Positions 55,455-64,000 of a stretch of DNA of 64,000 nt are shown one piece after another (position 1 is the stretch's first letter; the number at the start of each line of letters is the position of its first letter). The stretch covers positions 1,103,876 through 1,167,875 of the forward strand of contig NZ_JACHOB010000001.1 in assembly GCF_014199615.1 (NCBI RefSeq), in the 5' to 3' direction. A program made the translations under genes and the position numbers. Under the pieces are notes generated by a model, which saw only the letters and a list, made by a program, of their open reading frames with translations, had not been told where the DNA came from and searched no databases. The DNA comes from Parvularcula dongshanensis (GTDB taxonomy: Bacteria > Pseudomonadota > Alphaproteobacteria > Caulobacterales > Parvularculaceae).

Positions 55455-56659
55455 TCAGGCCGAAGGCTCCAGAACCACCTTCACCCAACCGGACTTGCGC
55501 TGGTCGAACTGCTCGTAAGCCGAGATGGCGTCGGTCAGTCCCTCGTCCTGCGTGATCAGCTTCAGGGGGTCGAAGGTGCCGGACTCCACGAGGTCGATCA
55601 GGTGCGGGATGTACCGGCGGTGGTTGGCGTTGCCCATGTTGACCGTCAGGTTCTTGTTCATCGGGTGGCCGAGCGGGAAGAAGGTGTCGGTCGGCGGGTA
55701 GACGCCGATGACCGACAGCGTGCCGGCCTTGGCTAAGGCCTCGATCGCCCAGGACACCGCCTGCATCGGCGAGTCGCCGGGCTTCCAGAGCTGCCCTCGC
55801 TGGTTCGTGCCGTCCTGCGTGATCTTTTCCACGAGCCCGGGCGTCGGCTTCGCGTCCTTCGCGGCAGGGCCCGACTTTGGTGCCTCCGCGTCTACGCCGA
55901 CCGCGTCGATCGCTCGGTCCACGCCGACGCCGTTGGTCAGCGACAAGATCGCCTCGATCGGGTCTTCCTCGTTGAAGTCGACGGGCTCCGCACCTTGCGC
56001 CTGGGCCTTGGCGAGCCTGTCCTCGTGCCCGTCCACCGCGATGACCCGCCCCGCGCCGAGCTGGAACGCCGAGACGACGGCGAAGAGGCCGACCGGGCCG
56101 CAGCCGAAGACGGCGACCGTGTCCCCTTCCTCGATCTCGGCGATGTGAGCGCCGAAGTAGCCCGTCGGGTAGATGTCGGACATCAGGATCGCGCGCTCGT
56201 CGTCGACCCCGTCGGGCAGCTTCACGAGCGAGGAGTTTGCGTAGGGGATCCGCGCGTACTCAGCTTGAAGGCCGTCGAAGCCGCCCGCCGCCTGAGGCCC
56301 GCCGTAGAAGGCAGTGCCCGCGCGCTTGCCACCCGGGTTCGCCTCGTCGCACTGCGCGGTGTAGCCCGACCGGCAGTAGGAACAGCCGCCGCAGGAAATG
56401 GTGGAGGGGATGACGACCCGGTCGCCTCTACGCCAGTTGCGAACGCCTTTGCCTACCTCCTCGACGACGCCCACCCCTTCGTGGCCGAGAATCGTGCCTT
56501 CCTTCATGCCCGGGAACGTGCCGCGGACGAAGTGAAGGTCCGTGCCGCAGATCGCGCTGGCGGTCAGCCGGACGACGACGTCGCGGTCGTCCTGGATCTT
56601 CGGGTCGGGAACGTTATCAAGGCGGATGTGCCGAGACCGTGATAGACGACGGCTTTCAT
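55455..56659 (-). pseudogene. Zinc-dependent alcohol dehydrogenase (FDH-like), frameshifted near the N-terminus
   Basis: Long MDR-type dehydrogenase close to the glutathione-independent formaldehyde dehydrogenase-like group. The expected start ATG is at 56659 (MKAVVYHGLG). One base appears missing at about 56628-56633: the rest of the N-terminus, IRLDNVPDPKIQDDR and the catalytic-zinc ICGTDLHF, lies in another frame that then stays open to the stop at 55455 (frame continues from about 56627). The longest intact frame starts only at 56507 (KEGTILGHEGVGVVEEVGKG). Structural zinc Cys CGGCSYCRSG and NAD motif VFGCGPVGLFAV remain. A read error is possible. Confidence 0.75.
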
Positions 56660-56729
56660 GACTTGCTCGCGGAACAACTATGGGCGGCGAACGCCCAAGC
56701 GCCGCCGCCCGTTCCGCGAGAAAGAGAGC

Positions 56730-57047
56730 TTACTCGGCAGAAGCGTAGAGCGCGGCGCGAGCCTGCGTGCTGAGTTCGGCCTCGACGGACGCCATGACAG
56801 CGTCGGTACAGGCGTGAACCTGATCGGGCATGCCGTGCTCTGCGGTCAGCCGTTCGCAGTAGGTCTCAGCCTCGTCGGCGAGACGGTCGCGCGTCGCGGC
56901 GCGAGCGTCGGCGTTCACGAGGTCGCCGCGCTCAAGCGAGAAGCCGAACTCGTACGAAACAGGGGCCGGGCCCTGCGCAAAAGCGGCGCCGAAGCCAAGA
57001 AGGCCTGCAGTACCAGCTGCGAGAAGGGCAGTACGAAGGGTTACCAT
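56730..57047 (-). CDS. UrcA-family secreted protein
   Basis: 105 residues from the ATG at 57047, with AGGAGAGG 5 bases upstream. Signal peptide (LLAAGTAGLLGFGAAFAQG), then a short periplasmic domain with SYEFGFSLERGDLVNADARAA, EAETYCERL and HACTDAVMASVEAEL. The paired Cys and alternating Ala/Arg pattern fit the UrcA family. Function unknown. Last gene before the tRNA-Ser island. Confidence 0.72.
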   Translation of the reverse strand: MVTLRTALLAAGTAGLLGFGAAFAQGPAPVSYEFGFSLERGDLVNADARAATRDRLADEAETYCERLTAEHGMPDQVHACTDAVMASVEAELSTQARAALYASAE

Positions 57048-57344
57048 AGCATCCTCTCCTAAAATGCGGCCCGATCGCTCGTTCGCGTCGAACCTGAAGC
57101 CACGCCCGCAGGGCGGGACTGTCATCCAACTGTCATGAAGCTATCACATAAGTGTCGCTGAGCGCAATAGGTGCGCAAGTATTTGAAGGGGACGATAAGT
57201 CTTTGATACGGCGCGGTAATCGAGTTGGGGAGGCGCACAAAGCGCGTTCTCGCGGTCGCGAAAGGCGCACTCACTGCATCCGGGCGGTCGTCACACAAGC
57301 AACCTTGCCAACCCGCCCCGTCCCGGCCTAACTGCCCTTCGCCG

Positions 57345-57433
57345 GATGGGTGGCCGAGTGGTCGAAGGCGCACGCCTGGAACGCGTGTAGGCGGGTAACC
57401 GTCTCGAGGGTTCGAATCCCTCTCCATCCGCCA
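57345..57433 (+). tRNA. tRNA-Ser(GGA)
   Basis: An 89-nt class II tRNA. Acceptor GGATGGG pairs with TCCATCC (one G-T), CCA is encoded, the D-arm TGGCCGAGTGGTCGAAGG is typical of Ser, and the anticodon loop CTGGAAC gives GGA. A long variable arm and TTCGAATCC T-loop follow. Gene-poor, A+T-richer DNA begins right after it. Confidence 0.95.
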
Positions 57434-57765
57434 CTCTTCTGCTGTATCTTGTTGGAGCTTAGCGATTTTCGCGGGCGGTGGATCCGCCCGCCCCGAATCT
57501 CGCCCACATTGTTGTGTACCTAGTTACCGCTCCTCCGATGACATGCACTTTGAGAGGCATGGCTATATAAAGCGATGCGAGGTTCGCAGACCGGTATCCG
57601 CCGCGAAGCTTCCTTCGTTTTCAGGGTTCCACGACTAACCCATCTTAAGTCGTGAAGCTGCGCTACGTCAGATCGACGACGTAGGCGTAACCGATGCTGT
57701 CCTCGATCAGAGGAAGCCTCGGAATAACCTCCGTATCGCGGGGGAAATAGCTGACGCTGCGTAGC
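57434..57765. other. Non-coding stretch after tRNA-Ser
   Basis: About 330 bases with no supported gene. A hairpin GCGGGCGG-(5 nt)-CCGCCCGC at 57471-57491 lies 37 bases after the tRNA, without a T-run. No second copy of the tRNA 3' end was found in the window, so no attachment site can be marked. Confidence 0.4.
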
Positions 57766-58740
57766 CTAGAAAGCATCCTTGATCAGCCGCAGAACCGCAA
57801 ACCAGCTTTTGTCATGGCTTCGCATTACGAGCCCAGCCGCTATCAACTTTGCCATGAGGGGGGGGCAGCGAGAACACTCTTGGACCGGCTCGACATCGAA
57901 GAGCCGTTGGAGCTGGTCCTCCGTCTCGGGATCGGTCCACATATGCTCCGCCAGCTAAGTTAGCCTGGCGCCATCGTTAACCGGTCCTCCGTTCTAATAG
58001 AGGAAACCTTTCCGGAACTTGCTGCCACCTACGACGGCTACGTAACCGTCACGGTCCCACTCGTGGTCGGCGCTTGGCGCGGCGCAGCACAACGGGTCTT
58101 CATAGTAGGCGCTGCTGGATGAAGTTATGTCGTCCTCCGCGAGTCCGTGAGGTTTTTAAGAGAGTCAGGGAGCTCATCGGGTGAGAAAGCTACCGAGGTT
58201 TGCGCTCGCACCGCTCAGCCTGCCGGGTCGAACTGGTTCCCTCGAGCGGCTAGAAGGCATGCCTGCGAGGCGAAACCGGACTACGTCATTTTCGGCTTAA
58301 CTGATGCCGAAGCTGGCTGCGTAGCCGAACCCAATATAGGAAGGGGAAACGCTTGATCTTAGCTTTCACGAACGGGGCGTACTGCATTGGCCATAGTGCG
58401 TCAGGAAACTCGCTCCGCCTTTCCTTCTGGCTTCCAGAAAGCGCGGCGGCGAAGATCGGGGAGGGAAAGCTCTTTGCTTGTTAGAATGAAGCCCCACGGA
58501 CGGATGGGTGTAGGTACTGCCTAAATCGTCGTGAGGAGCTCGAGTTCTACCAGCTTTGGTAGAAAAGCGTTGTCCCGTTCCCCCCGCCGCAGTGCTTCTA
58601 GCTCTCGCTCAAGCCCTTGAGTCCCGTTACAAATGAGCACAGCAACGTCGCGCATCCGAAGACCGTGGCGTTCCATGCGTGATTGGAGCGCGAGCAGCAT
58701 TAAAGTCGTTCTCTGAAAGGTTTGATTGAATTTCCAAGAA
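57766..58740 (-). pseudogene. Broken minus-strand coding relics
   Basis: Four protein-like stretches occur on the minus strand in different frames, cut by stops and frameshifts. At about 58740-58528: TTLMLLALQSRMERHGLRMR and on, ending ELELLTTI then TAG. Near 58500-58410: FILTSKELSLPDLRRRAFW, then in another frame ALWPMQYAPFVKAKIKRF. Near 58180-57990: LAEDDITSSSSAYYEDP and SADHEWDRDGYVAVVGG. At 57942-57766: MWTDPETEDQLQRLFDVEPV ending LRLIKDAF. Each alone is below 60 codons. They suggest one or two decayed genes; no family is recognised. Confidence 0.4.
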
Positions 58741-58807
58741 CAGTACGCCTGCTAGTTGTTGGATACCGCAAGCATTTCGATTACTGAACCACTAGAGGTA
58801 TTTGATC

Positions 58808-59707
58808 TTATTGCGGTTCGCGACCAGCGGTGGTGACGTAGCTGCGGCACTCGCTTGGCTAGAAGCATTCGATCGCAGCGGCGATCGCTGACTAGAGAGC
58901 ATCGACCGTTCGAGGTACGGCAGTCCTGAGGAAAGTCCTAAACTTTGAGCACGCCAGGGGGTAGGGCAGTTCTGCCCCGGCCTCCGCCATCGCCTTCGAA
59001 TGCCGGTCAACTTGTGAGTTGGCAGGTTTTCCGGGCACGACAACATCGCCGGAGGGTAGGTCGGGCACGAGCACGTACCTAACATGGGCAAGGAAGGCGG
59101 GACCATCCATAGGTCCGTCTAGCGCCATCGGTGCAACGAGGGAGGATGGGCGCAGGCCAACGGTGAAGGTAGTCGTCTTCCAGAGCCCATGCAGGACTGC
59201 GGCGACGCGACGCTCGTCCCCCCGGGGCACCGCCGCGCCATCTTCGTGCTTGCCCTCGTTTCGTCGATGAGGCCGAGGCGTTGGGGATCGATGTCAGCCC
59301 GGCTATAGAACCAGAGCCGCCTCAGGCGGAGGTCATCGCGCTCGTGCTCTGCAACGTCCGCGGACGCTTCAGTGAGTGATCTCTCGCCGCTCAAGCCATT
59401 ACCAGATCGTCGTGACGTGGACGCGCAAGCCTCGCTCAGCCTTGAGTCGCTCTGCCACCTCGGCGACCTCCGCGTCCCTCTTCACCTCGCAGGCCATCGC
59501 TAGCAGCAGATCCTCGCCCCCATCCAAGACCGAGCCAAACCGGCCGCCGTGCCGCTTCGGCTCAAGGTTCCCCGTCGCCTTTAACTGCCGGAGCCGGTGC
59601 CCCGCAGTCGCCTCTCCGGCGCAGAACCGACGCCCCCCCGATCGACATTCCGCCCGAAGCGTCGCAACCACGTGGCGCCGAAGGTTCATCGTCAGCGCCG
59701 CTGCCAT
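58808..59707 (-). mobile_element. Inactivated IS630-family transposase
   Basis: Successive minus-strand fragments match an IS630-type transposase in order. The N-terminal HTH part (59707-59399: MNLRRHVVATLRAE, RLKAERGLRVHVTTIW) ends at a TAA where the family continues. The middle (about 59330-59240) has DIDPQRLGLIDETRASTKMA with the first Asp. The C-terminal part (59230-58892) has LDGPMDGPAFLAHVRYVLVP and PRTVDAL, and a TAG replaces the usual Trp before SAIAAAIECF; a second stop follows. The family's second catalytic Asp (MDNL-like) reads PGKP here. Terminal inverted repeats were not found. Confidence 0.8.
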
Positions 59708-60133
59708 CCAAACGACAGCGCAATGAAATTATCGAACCGAACCGAACCCTACACGAAGCACGAACGGGTCAGCGAGGAATCAATACGCTCAAGCGAGCTA
59801 GCCTAGTTTTCGGTTTCGTAATGTTGAGTCTGTTGCAATCACGGCAATCACATACTGTTGATTCCACGACGCTGGCGCGTCACTGCATTAGATCTTCTCG
59901 GCTGATCAAGGCGACTCATAGCGCCCTTCTTATTCACAGGTTCCTACTGCGATCACCGCAATGTTCTGATATCGCAAGCTAATTGTCAACGAACAGTTGG
60001 GATTTTAATAAATTGCCACGTCGGTCCCGGCCAACGGGGACTTTTGTGCTCCCGTTGATCGACATATTGATGCCAGCCCAATGGACCACCGCCCAGCAGA
60101 TCAGGTTACCAACCGTTGCCGGATTAGCACTAC
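59708..60133. other. Gap with no supported gene
   Basis: About 425 bases, A+T-rich. A 63-codon minus-strand frame (59979-60170) reads TVGNLICWAVVHWAGINM and overlaps the end of the acyltransferase gene; it may be a relic but no family is recognised. Nothing else found. Confidence 0.35.
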
Positions 60134-62086
60134 CTACCGAACCGCCTTCGTTTTCACCTGATCCAGCCAAGCAAGATCATCAATTTGCCTACCGAAAATA
60201 TCGGCACCGCTCAGAGTGTGATGACCATAGTCATAGAAAGTCTTCTCTACGCTTGGGCTGGACCCAATACATTCTTGCTTCGCACAAATATAATCCATTC
60301 GATCCAATACAGTTACATTCGGAAAATTGCTACTGACTTCTTCAATCATAAGGTTATGCGCGATCTGCAACTGATTCACTGGACCGTTTTGAACAAAATC
60401 AGTATAGGATTTGTTTATCAGGTTCGCCGTCTCACTATTGGTGAGGCTTCTATTCTCGAACACTATTTTGTCAGCAAGGTTCCATGCTCCATAACGGTAC
60501 TCGGGAAACTCCGTTATCGCTTTCACAACGCCCGCAGTCTTGCCATCGTGTCTTACACGCGCCAGTAGGGAGGCCAGATTTTCAACATCAGCGTCGGTCC
60601 AACGTGTTACGAGTATGACGACATTTGCCTGACGATAGTTCGGACTATCGAAGAAAGCGTGCCCGTAAGAAAGGTCTCGGATTTGGACGCCAAAACGCGC
60701 TAGTTCGTATTGTTCCCGGACGCTTCTGCTTGCACTCAATGTATTGTAGAGATCCTTCGAGAAGGAATTCCCTACTAACAGAAGATTAGCTCGAAAATCG
60801 AGGGGGTCGAACCAAGCGTTATAATCAGCACTATTGTTGGAAGCACTATAGTTAGCATCTCCTGTTTTCTTACGAAGTGGCTCCCATGACTGAAGGCGAA
60901 GCGCCTCGTTGTCGGAGTCATAGAGCGCAACCTGCGGCGGCGAATTCAAGGGGTTCGCCCAACCAACCTGCAGCATCTCGGATTGCCCACCGCCCAAGAA
61001 GCCCACACCAGCTGCAATTACGATACCACAGATCGACCCTACGGCGATCTGGTTCCGATTGATTAGGCTTCGATTTCGAAAAGGCGCCTCGATCCAGCGC
61101 CAGCTGCAGTAAGCGAGGAAAAACGTAAGAACAACCATTAGGCCGAGTAGCATATGACTAGGCTCGCCAATCGTTCGATGCCTGACGAAGGCTAGAAGCG
61201 GCTGGTGCCATAAGTAGGCGCTATAGGATATAAGGCCGGTCGCGACGAATATGCGCGATGCTAGTAGACGGCCTCCTAACGACCTCTCGTGGGCAAACAA
61301 AATAATTAAAGCTGTACCTACCGTTGGGACGAGAGCGTACAGACCTGGCCAAGGGGTCTGTTCATTAAAGCTAACGACCGACGTAATAATCATTACTATA
61401 GAGAGTACGCTTGTGCCATGGTTTATGTAGCTGAGGCGGTCAGAGGGGGGGTGGTACATTCGATAGAGTGCACAAAGCGAACCTATAAGCATTTCCCAGC
61501 CCCGAAACGGAAGCCAGTAGAATGCTGTACTAGGAACTTGGTCCACCCCCCACTCAGCCAGTCCTAGACTGAGAACGAACATAAGAGCAATTATACTTAT
61601 AACTATATATCGACCAAATTTCCATACTGTGCAGATCAAGACCGGAAAAAATATGTAGTATTGCTCCTCGACCGCTAGGCTCCATGTATGTAGCAAAGGC
61701 TTGAGTTCTGCGGCCGTGTCAAAGTAGTCCGCAGAATGCCAGAAGTAGAGGTTTGATGAGAATATTGAAGACGCAACGAGACTCTCATTGAAATCGATAA
61801 AAGCAGAGGGGGGGAGCCAGGACCAGGAAAACAAGTATACTGGAGCTAACATTGCGAAAAGTGCTGGAAGTATTCGGCGGGCTCTCCTTTCGTAGAAATT
61901 TATAATGCTAAACCTTCCCGCACACACCTCCTGCGCAATGATGGTCGTTATAAGATAGCCGCTTATTACGAAGAAGATATCTACTCCAATATATCCGCCG
62001 CTAAAACCAATAAATTTGGCATGAAATCCTATCACGGGGACAATTGCGAGGGCTCTGAGCCCATCTATTTCAGGACGGTACTTCAT
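60134..62086 (-). CDS. Acyltransferase-3/SGNH fusion (OafA-like O-acetyltransferase)
   Basis: 650 residues. Acyltransferase-3 membrane domain (about 1-360): YRPEIDGLRALAIVPVIGFHA at the start, the ERRARRILPALF block, then LLHTWSLAVEEQYYIFFP and ATGLISYSAYLWHQPLLAF. A C-terminal SGNH domain (about 440-640) has LLLVGNSFSKDLYNT where GDSH is usual, and YGHHTLSGADIFG with the Asp/His pair. Such fusions O-acetylate lipopolysaccharide, capsule or peptidoglycan. Codon use is A/T-richer than the core genes, a sign of transfer. Confidence 0.9.
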   Translation of the reverse strand: MKYRPEIDGLRALAIVPVIGFHAKFIGFSGGYIGVDIFFVISGYLITTIIAQEVCAGRFSIINFYERRARRILPALFAMLAPVYLFSWSWLPPSAFIDFNESLVASSIFSSNLYFWHSADYFDTAAELKPLLHTWSLAVEEQYYIFFPVLICTVWKFGRYIVISIIALMFVLSLGLAEWGVDQVPSTAFYWLPFRGWEMLIGSLCALYRMYHPPSDRLSYINHGTSVLSIVMIITSVVSFNEQTPWPGLYALVPTVGTALIILFAHERSLGGRLLASRIFVATGLISYSAYLWHQPLLAFVRHRTIGEPSHMLLGLMVVLTFFLAYCSWRWIEAPFRNRSLINRNQIAVGSICGIVIAAGVGFLGGGQSEMLQVGWANPLNSPPQVALYDSDNEALRLQSWEPLRKKTGDANYSASNNSADYNAWFDPLDFRANLLLVGNSFSKDLYNTLSASRSVREQYELARFGVQIRDLSYGHAFFDSPNYRQANVVILVTRWTDADVENLASLLARVRHDGKTAGVVKAITEFPEYRYGAWNLADKIVFENRSLTNSETANLINKSYTDFVQNGPVNQLQIAHNLMIEEVSSNFPNVTVLDRMDYICAKQECIGSSPSVEKTFYDYGHHTLSGADIFGRQIDDLAWLDQVKTKAVR

Positions 62087-62505
62087 CTCTTCTCATCCTT
62101 CGATTTGCTTAACGCCGCCGCAGAAGGTGTGCCGTGTGATTGCGTCAGCAATTCTCCTGCCAGCTATGCGGGTCGCAGTTTTGGAACGGCCGACCCTCTC
62201 TGTCATGTTCGTCCTCTGCACCCGCACGATGCCGCTGGTTCCCCCCGTGGCACTGTTCAGATGGAGGAGGCAATGGCGGCGCTGAGCGTAGTGCTGAACC
62301 GGTGGACATGGGCAGTACCTAGCGTTGGCGTGTTACCAACGGATGGAGCGACAGTTTAGCCCCGGGCGGGCCGGGACCGGTCGTTAGCGATGGAAGTGCA
62401 AAGTAGTGGGTAAGGGGCCGGACGGTCTGAATTCGGTCCGATGGTTCGCATCACGGTTGGCAAATAGCCGTCCCTGCCGATCGGGCGAAGCACGCTTGCG
62501 GCGCG
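62087..62505. other. Gap between the acyltransferase and the IS66 relic
   Basis: About 420 bases with no convincing gene. A 112-codon plus-strand frame (62021-62359) starts inside the acyltransferase gene antisense and shows no family features. A divergent promoter for the minus-strand acyltransferase gene is expected here but no clear -35/-10 pair was seen. Confidence 0.35.
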
Positions 62506-62721
62506 GCTCATCACGTACGTATCGGCCGTCGAGTACGGCGACGGTCCACCACTCTACCGCCAGGCGCAGACCTACGATCAAGGGGATGTCAACATAAATC
62601 GCTCAACGACGGCGGACTGGGTAGGCCACTCCGCATTGCCAACGCTTGCATCGTCACCCGAAGGCTTGTGCAGGGATATGCTGCGCGCCGGCCTTTCGAG
62701 ACAAGCTCTAAGTTGAGAAGT
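62506..62721 (+). mobile_element. IS66-family TnpC fragment
   Basis: The plus-strand reading LITYVSAVEYGDGPPLYRQ followed by TYDQGDVNINRSTTADWVG matches the IS66 TnpC segment before its catalytic core (family form: KYxDxLPLYRQ...ARxGxxLxRSTLADWVG). The frame breaks upstream (a KHACG stretch in another frame) and ends in a TGA at 62721. Only a scar of the element remains. Confidence 0.7.
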
Positions 62722-62758
62722 CGATCGCACCCAGACCCTGCTTCGGTCGAGTCTGTTG

Positions 62759-63694
62759 TCATAACGCCCCCTTGCTCTCGAACTCGGACGAACGGATGTG
62801 TCCTACCTCCGGATCAGTGAGGAGTTCAGTGCCGGATAAGGTTTCCATTATTCCTTCGACTACGGCCTTCTTGCCCAACCAATTAAAGTGGCAGCTGTCG
62901 TGCCTGAACCTATCTCCTAGCACGTCTGTATCTGGCCCGACAATAATATTTGAACGTGCGTCCATGAGACGTTCTCTCGCTAAGCCAAGAGGAACGTACT
63001 TCTCTCGAACCTTTCCACAGACAGAGGTGTCTACAACAAGCCATGTCGATTTCGGTGCGATAGTGTCAACTAGCAGCGCTAACGACTTCTCGTACGCAAC
63101 CGTATCGATACCTTCAGCAGCATCAGTTTCACCTTGGAACCAAATGAACAGTTCTGGCTCAAGATTTGCCTCGGCCAATCGTTCTAATTCCCTCTTCACT
63201 GAGTCGGTATAGCGCGAAGGCGGAAGCCATCTACCAATTGCACTTCCGCTTTTCGCCCTCACCGCGACAACCACGGGCTTATCAGTAAATGCACTCAACT
63301 CAGAAGCTAGGTGTGGCCAAATTGATCCGCCGTATGAATCTGCCCCTAGGACTGGATCCTGCAGAATATAACAATTTCCTTCAAAAAAGTTGTAGACTGG
63401 GTGGTTGTAGACGGGAGAGGATACACTGCTATTCGTATTCGAGGCATTACTCTGCCCCATGCCGAAAACGACTACAGCGTCTTCCGGACAAGAAACGTGC
63501 TTCCGAAACAGTGGGTCATTGTAGAAGGCTTCTTCATGTTGTCCGGTGAGCTCGTTTCTCGCACTCGCTATAAGGCCGTATGGAGGAAGCCTGTAAGCAC
63601 CAACCGCTAAGCCGAACAAGAATGCTGCGGCGGAAAGGATACCGGCCGAGAGACCGCCAACAAACAATACCTTGTTTGTTCTTTTTGTTCGCAT
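62759..63694 (-). CDS. Membrane-anchored SASA-type carbohydrate esterase
   Basis: 311 residues. An N-terminal membrane anchor (VLFVGGLSAGILSAAAFLFGL) precedes a SASA/SGNH domain: VVVFGMGQSNASNTN with the catalytic Ser, the AVRAKSGSAIGRWL block, LFIWFQGETDAAEGID, and DSCHFNWLG with Asp/His. Such enzymes remove O-acetyl groups from glycans. With the acyltransferase on the same strand it suggests control of polysaccharide acetylation. Base composition is A/T-richer than the core. Confidence 0.85.
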   Translation of the reverse strand: MRTKRTNKVLFVGGLSAGILSAAAFLFGLAVGAYRLPPYGLIASARNELTGQHEEAFYNDPLFRKHVSCPEDAVVVFGMGQSNASNTNSSVSSPVYNHPVYNFFEGNCYILQDPVLGADSYGGSIWPHLASELSAFTDKPVVVAVRAKSGSAIGRWLPPSRYTDSVKRELERLAEANLEPELFIWFQGETDAAEGIDTVAYEKSLALLVDTIAPKSTWLVVDTSVCGKVREKYVPLGLARERLMDARSNIIVGPDTDVLGDRFRHDSCHFNWLGKKAVVEGIMETLSGTELLTDPEVGHIRSSEFESKGAL

Positions 63695-63865
63695 GTCTTA
63701 TCCCCCATACGTATGCCGTGCCGCTGCCTGCCAGCGTTACTTCAAACTGGTTCATCAGCGCCAGCGCATTAGCGCCAAGGTATCTCTCGCCTACTAGTAG
63801 CAAGAAGATATCAGGTACGGCACTTTCGCAACTCCAAGTCGAGAGCGCTGCAAGTCCTACTTAGA
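63695..63865. other. Short gap, possible relic
   Basis: About 170 bases. On the minus strand SAVPDIFLLLVGERYLGANA and MNQFEVTLAGSGTAYVWG read like protein but the frame overlaps the SASA gene and has no family match. It may be leader DNA with a decayed relic. Confidence 0.3.
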
Positions 63866-64000
63866 TTACCTAATTGCTGCCTTTACTTGCCGCATGAACG
63901 TGACACCGGGGATGCGGTCCTTCCAATTGCCGAGGTAGATGTCGGACTGCGAAGATCGTTGCCTGAACACGGCCGGCCAAGCCGCCAGCGTCCTGTGTTC
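63866..64000 (-). CDS. C-terminal fragment of a gene running off the right edge
   Basis: A minus-strand frame is open from the edge to a TAA at 63866-63868 (44 residues), ending SDIYLGNWKDRIPGVTFMRQ then VKAAIR. The composition is clearly coding. No family recognised from this piece. Same strand as the SASA and acyltransferase genes, so it may be part of the same polysaccharide cluster. Confidence 0.55.
   Translation of the reverse strand, partial: EHRTLAAWPAVFRQRSSQSDIYLGNWKDRIPGVTFMRQVKAAIR

Noticed and set aside
57471..57491. Hairpin after tRNA-Ser as a rho-independent terminator
   Set aside because: The stem is good but no T-run follows, so it is noted only within the gap entry.
58498..58508. 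Partial copy of the tRNA-Ser start (CGGATGGGTG) as an attachment site
   Set aside because: Only 10 bases match and they come from the 5' end of the tRNA; integration repeats normally copy the 3' end.

Overview
This window looks like chromosomal DNA from a GC-rich alphaproteobacterium, probably of the Caulobacterales/Parvularculales/Hyphomonadaceae type. The evidence is a CcrM-type GANTC methyltransferase with a C-terminal RAMA domain, the alphaproteobacterial families DUF2842, DUF2937, DUF2125 and TIGR02302, heme A synthase, and an rpsI with a long N-terminal extension. Three likely promoters also fit the Caulobacter housekeeping pattern (TTGAC-like box, about 14-15 bases, GCTAT). No plasmid or phage backbone was seen. 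Coding density is very high up to about 57.4 kb, with many ATGA/GTGA stop-start overlaps.

Layout. 0-8.3 kb: purE-purK; a minus-strand operon DUF2842-pxpA-pxpB-pxpC-DUF2937 (5-oxoproline salvage); heme A synthase; a phytase-like propeller lipoprotein; rplM-rpsI with promoter and terminator. 8.7-15.8 kb: radC, map, a PRC-barrel protein, lipB, tRNA-Leu(GAG), proS, a Tat-exported serine hydrolase and a conserved lipoprotein of unknown function. 15.8-21 kb: a four-gene minus-strand cluster of esterase, MFS transporter, GH27 alpha-galactosidase and GH5 mannanase-like enzyme, which reads as a galactomannan utilisation locus. 21-32.4 kb: DUF2125, plsC, a YdcF-like protein and ftsX/ftsE, then hpt, a TIGR02302 protein, a hydrolase and two glycosyltransferases. 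32.4-39.2 kb: infC with a probable AUA start, an HWE histidine kinase, tusA with an unrecognised partner, a RodZ-like protein ending in a TonB C-terminal domain, ispG and bpt. 39.2-57.1 kb: an SLC13/RCK_C permease, a very acidic PRC-barrel protein, a DEDDh exonuclease, smc-dsbA-dciA, mutY, ccrM, rnhB, a radical SAM protein, a TIGR04283/TIGR04282 glycosyltransferase pair, MATE, a frameshifted zinc alcohol dehydrogenase and an UrcA-family protein.

At tRNA-Ser(GGA) (57345-57433) the character changes sharply. The rest of the window is gene-poor and visibly richer in A+T. It holds broken coding relics, an inactivated IS630-family transposase, an IS66 TnpC fragment, an acyltransferase-3/SGNH fusion, a membrane-anchored SASA-type esterase and the end of another gene. 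It reads as a decayed accessory island beside a tRNA gene, whose surviving cargo probably modifies surface polysaccharide.

No CRISPR array, phage module or clearly new defence system was found. The items most worth following are the RodZ-HTH/TonB_C fusion, the galactomannan locus, the frameshifted dehydrogenase, the infC start, the acidic PRC-barrel protein and the tRNA-Ser island.
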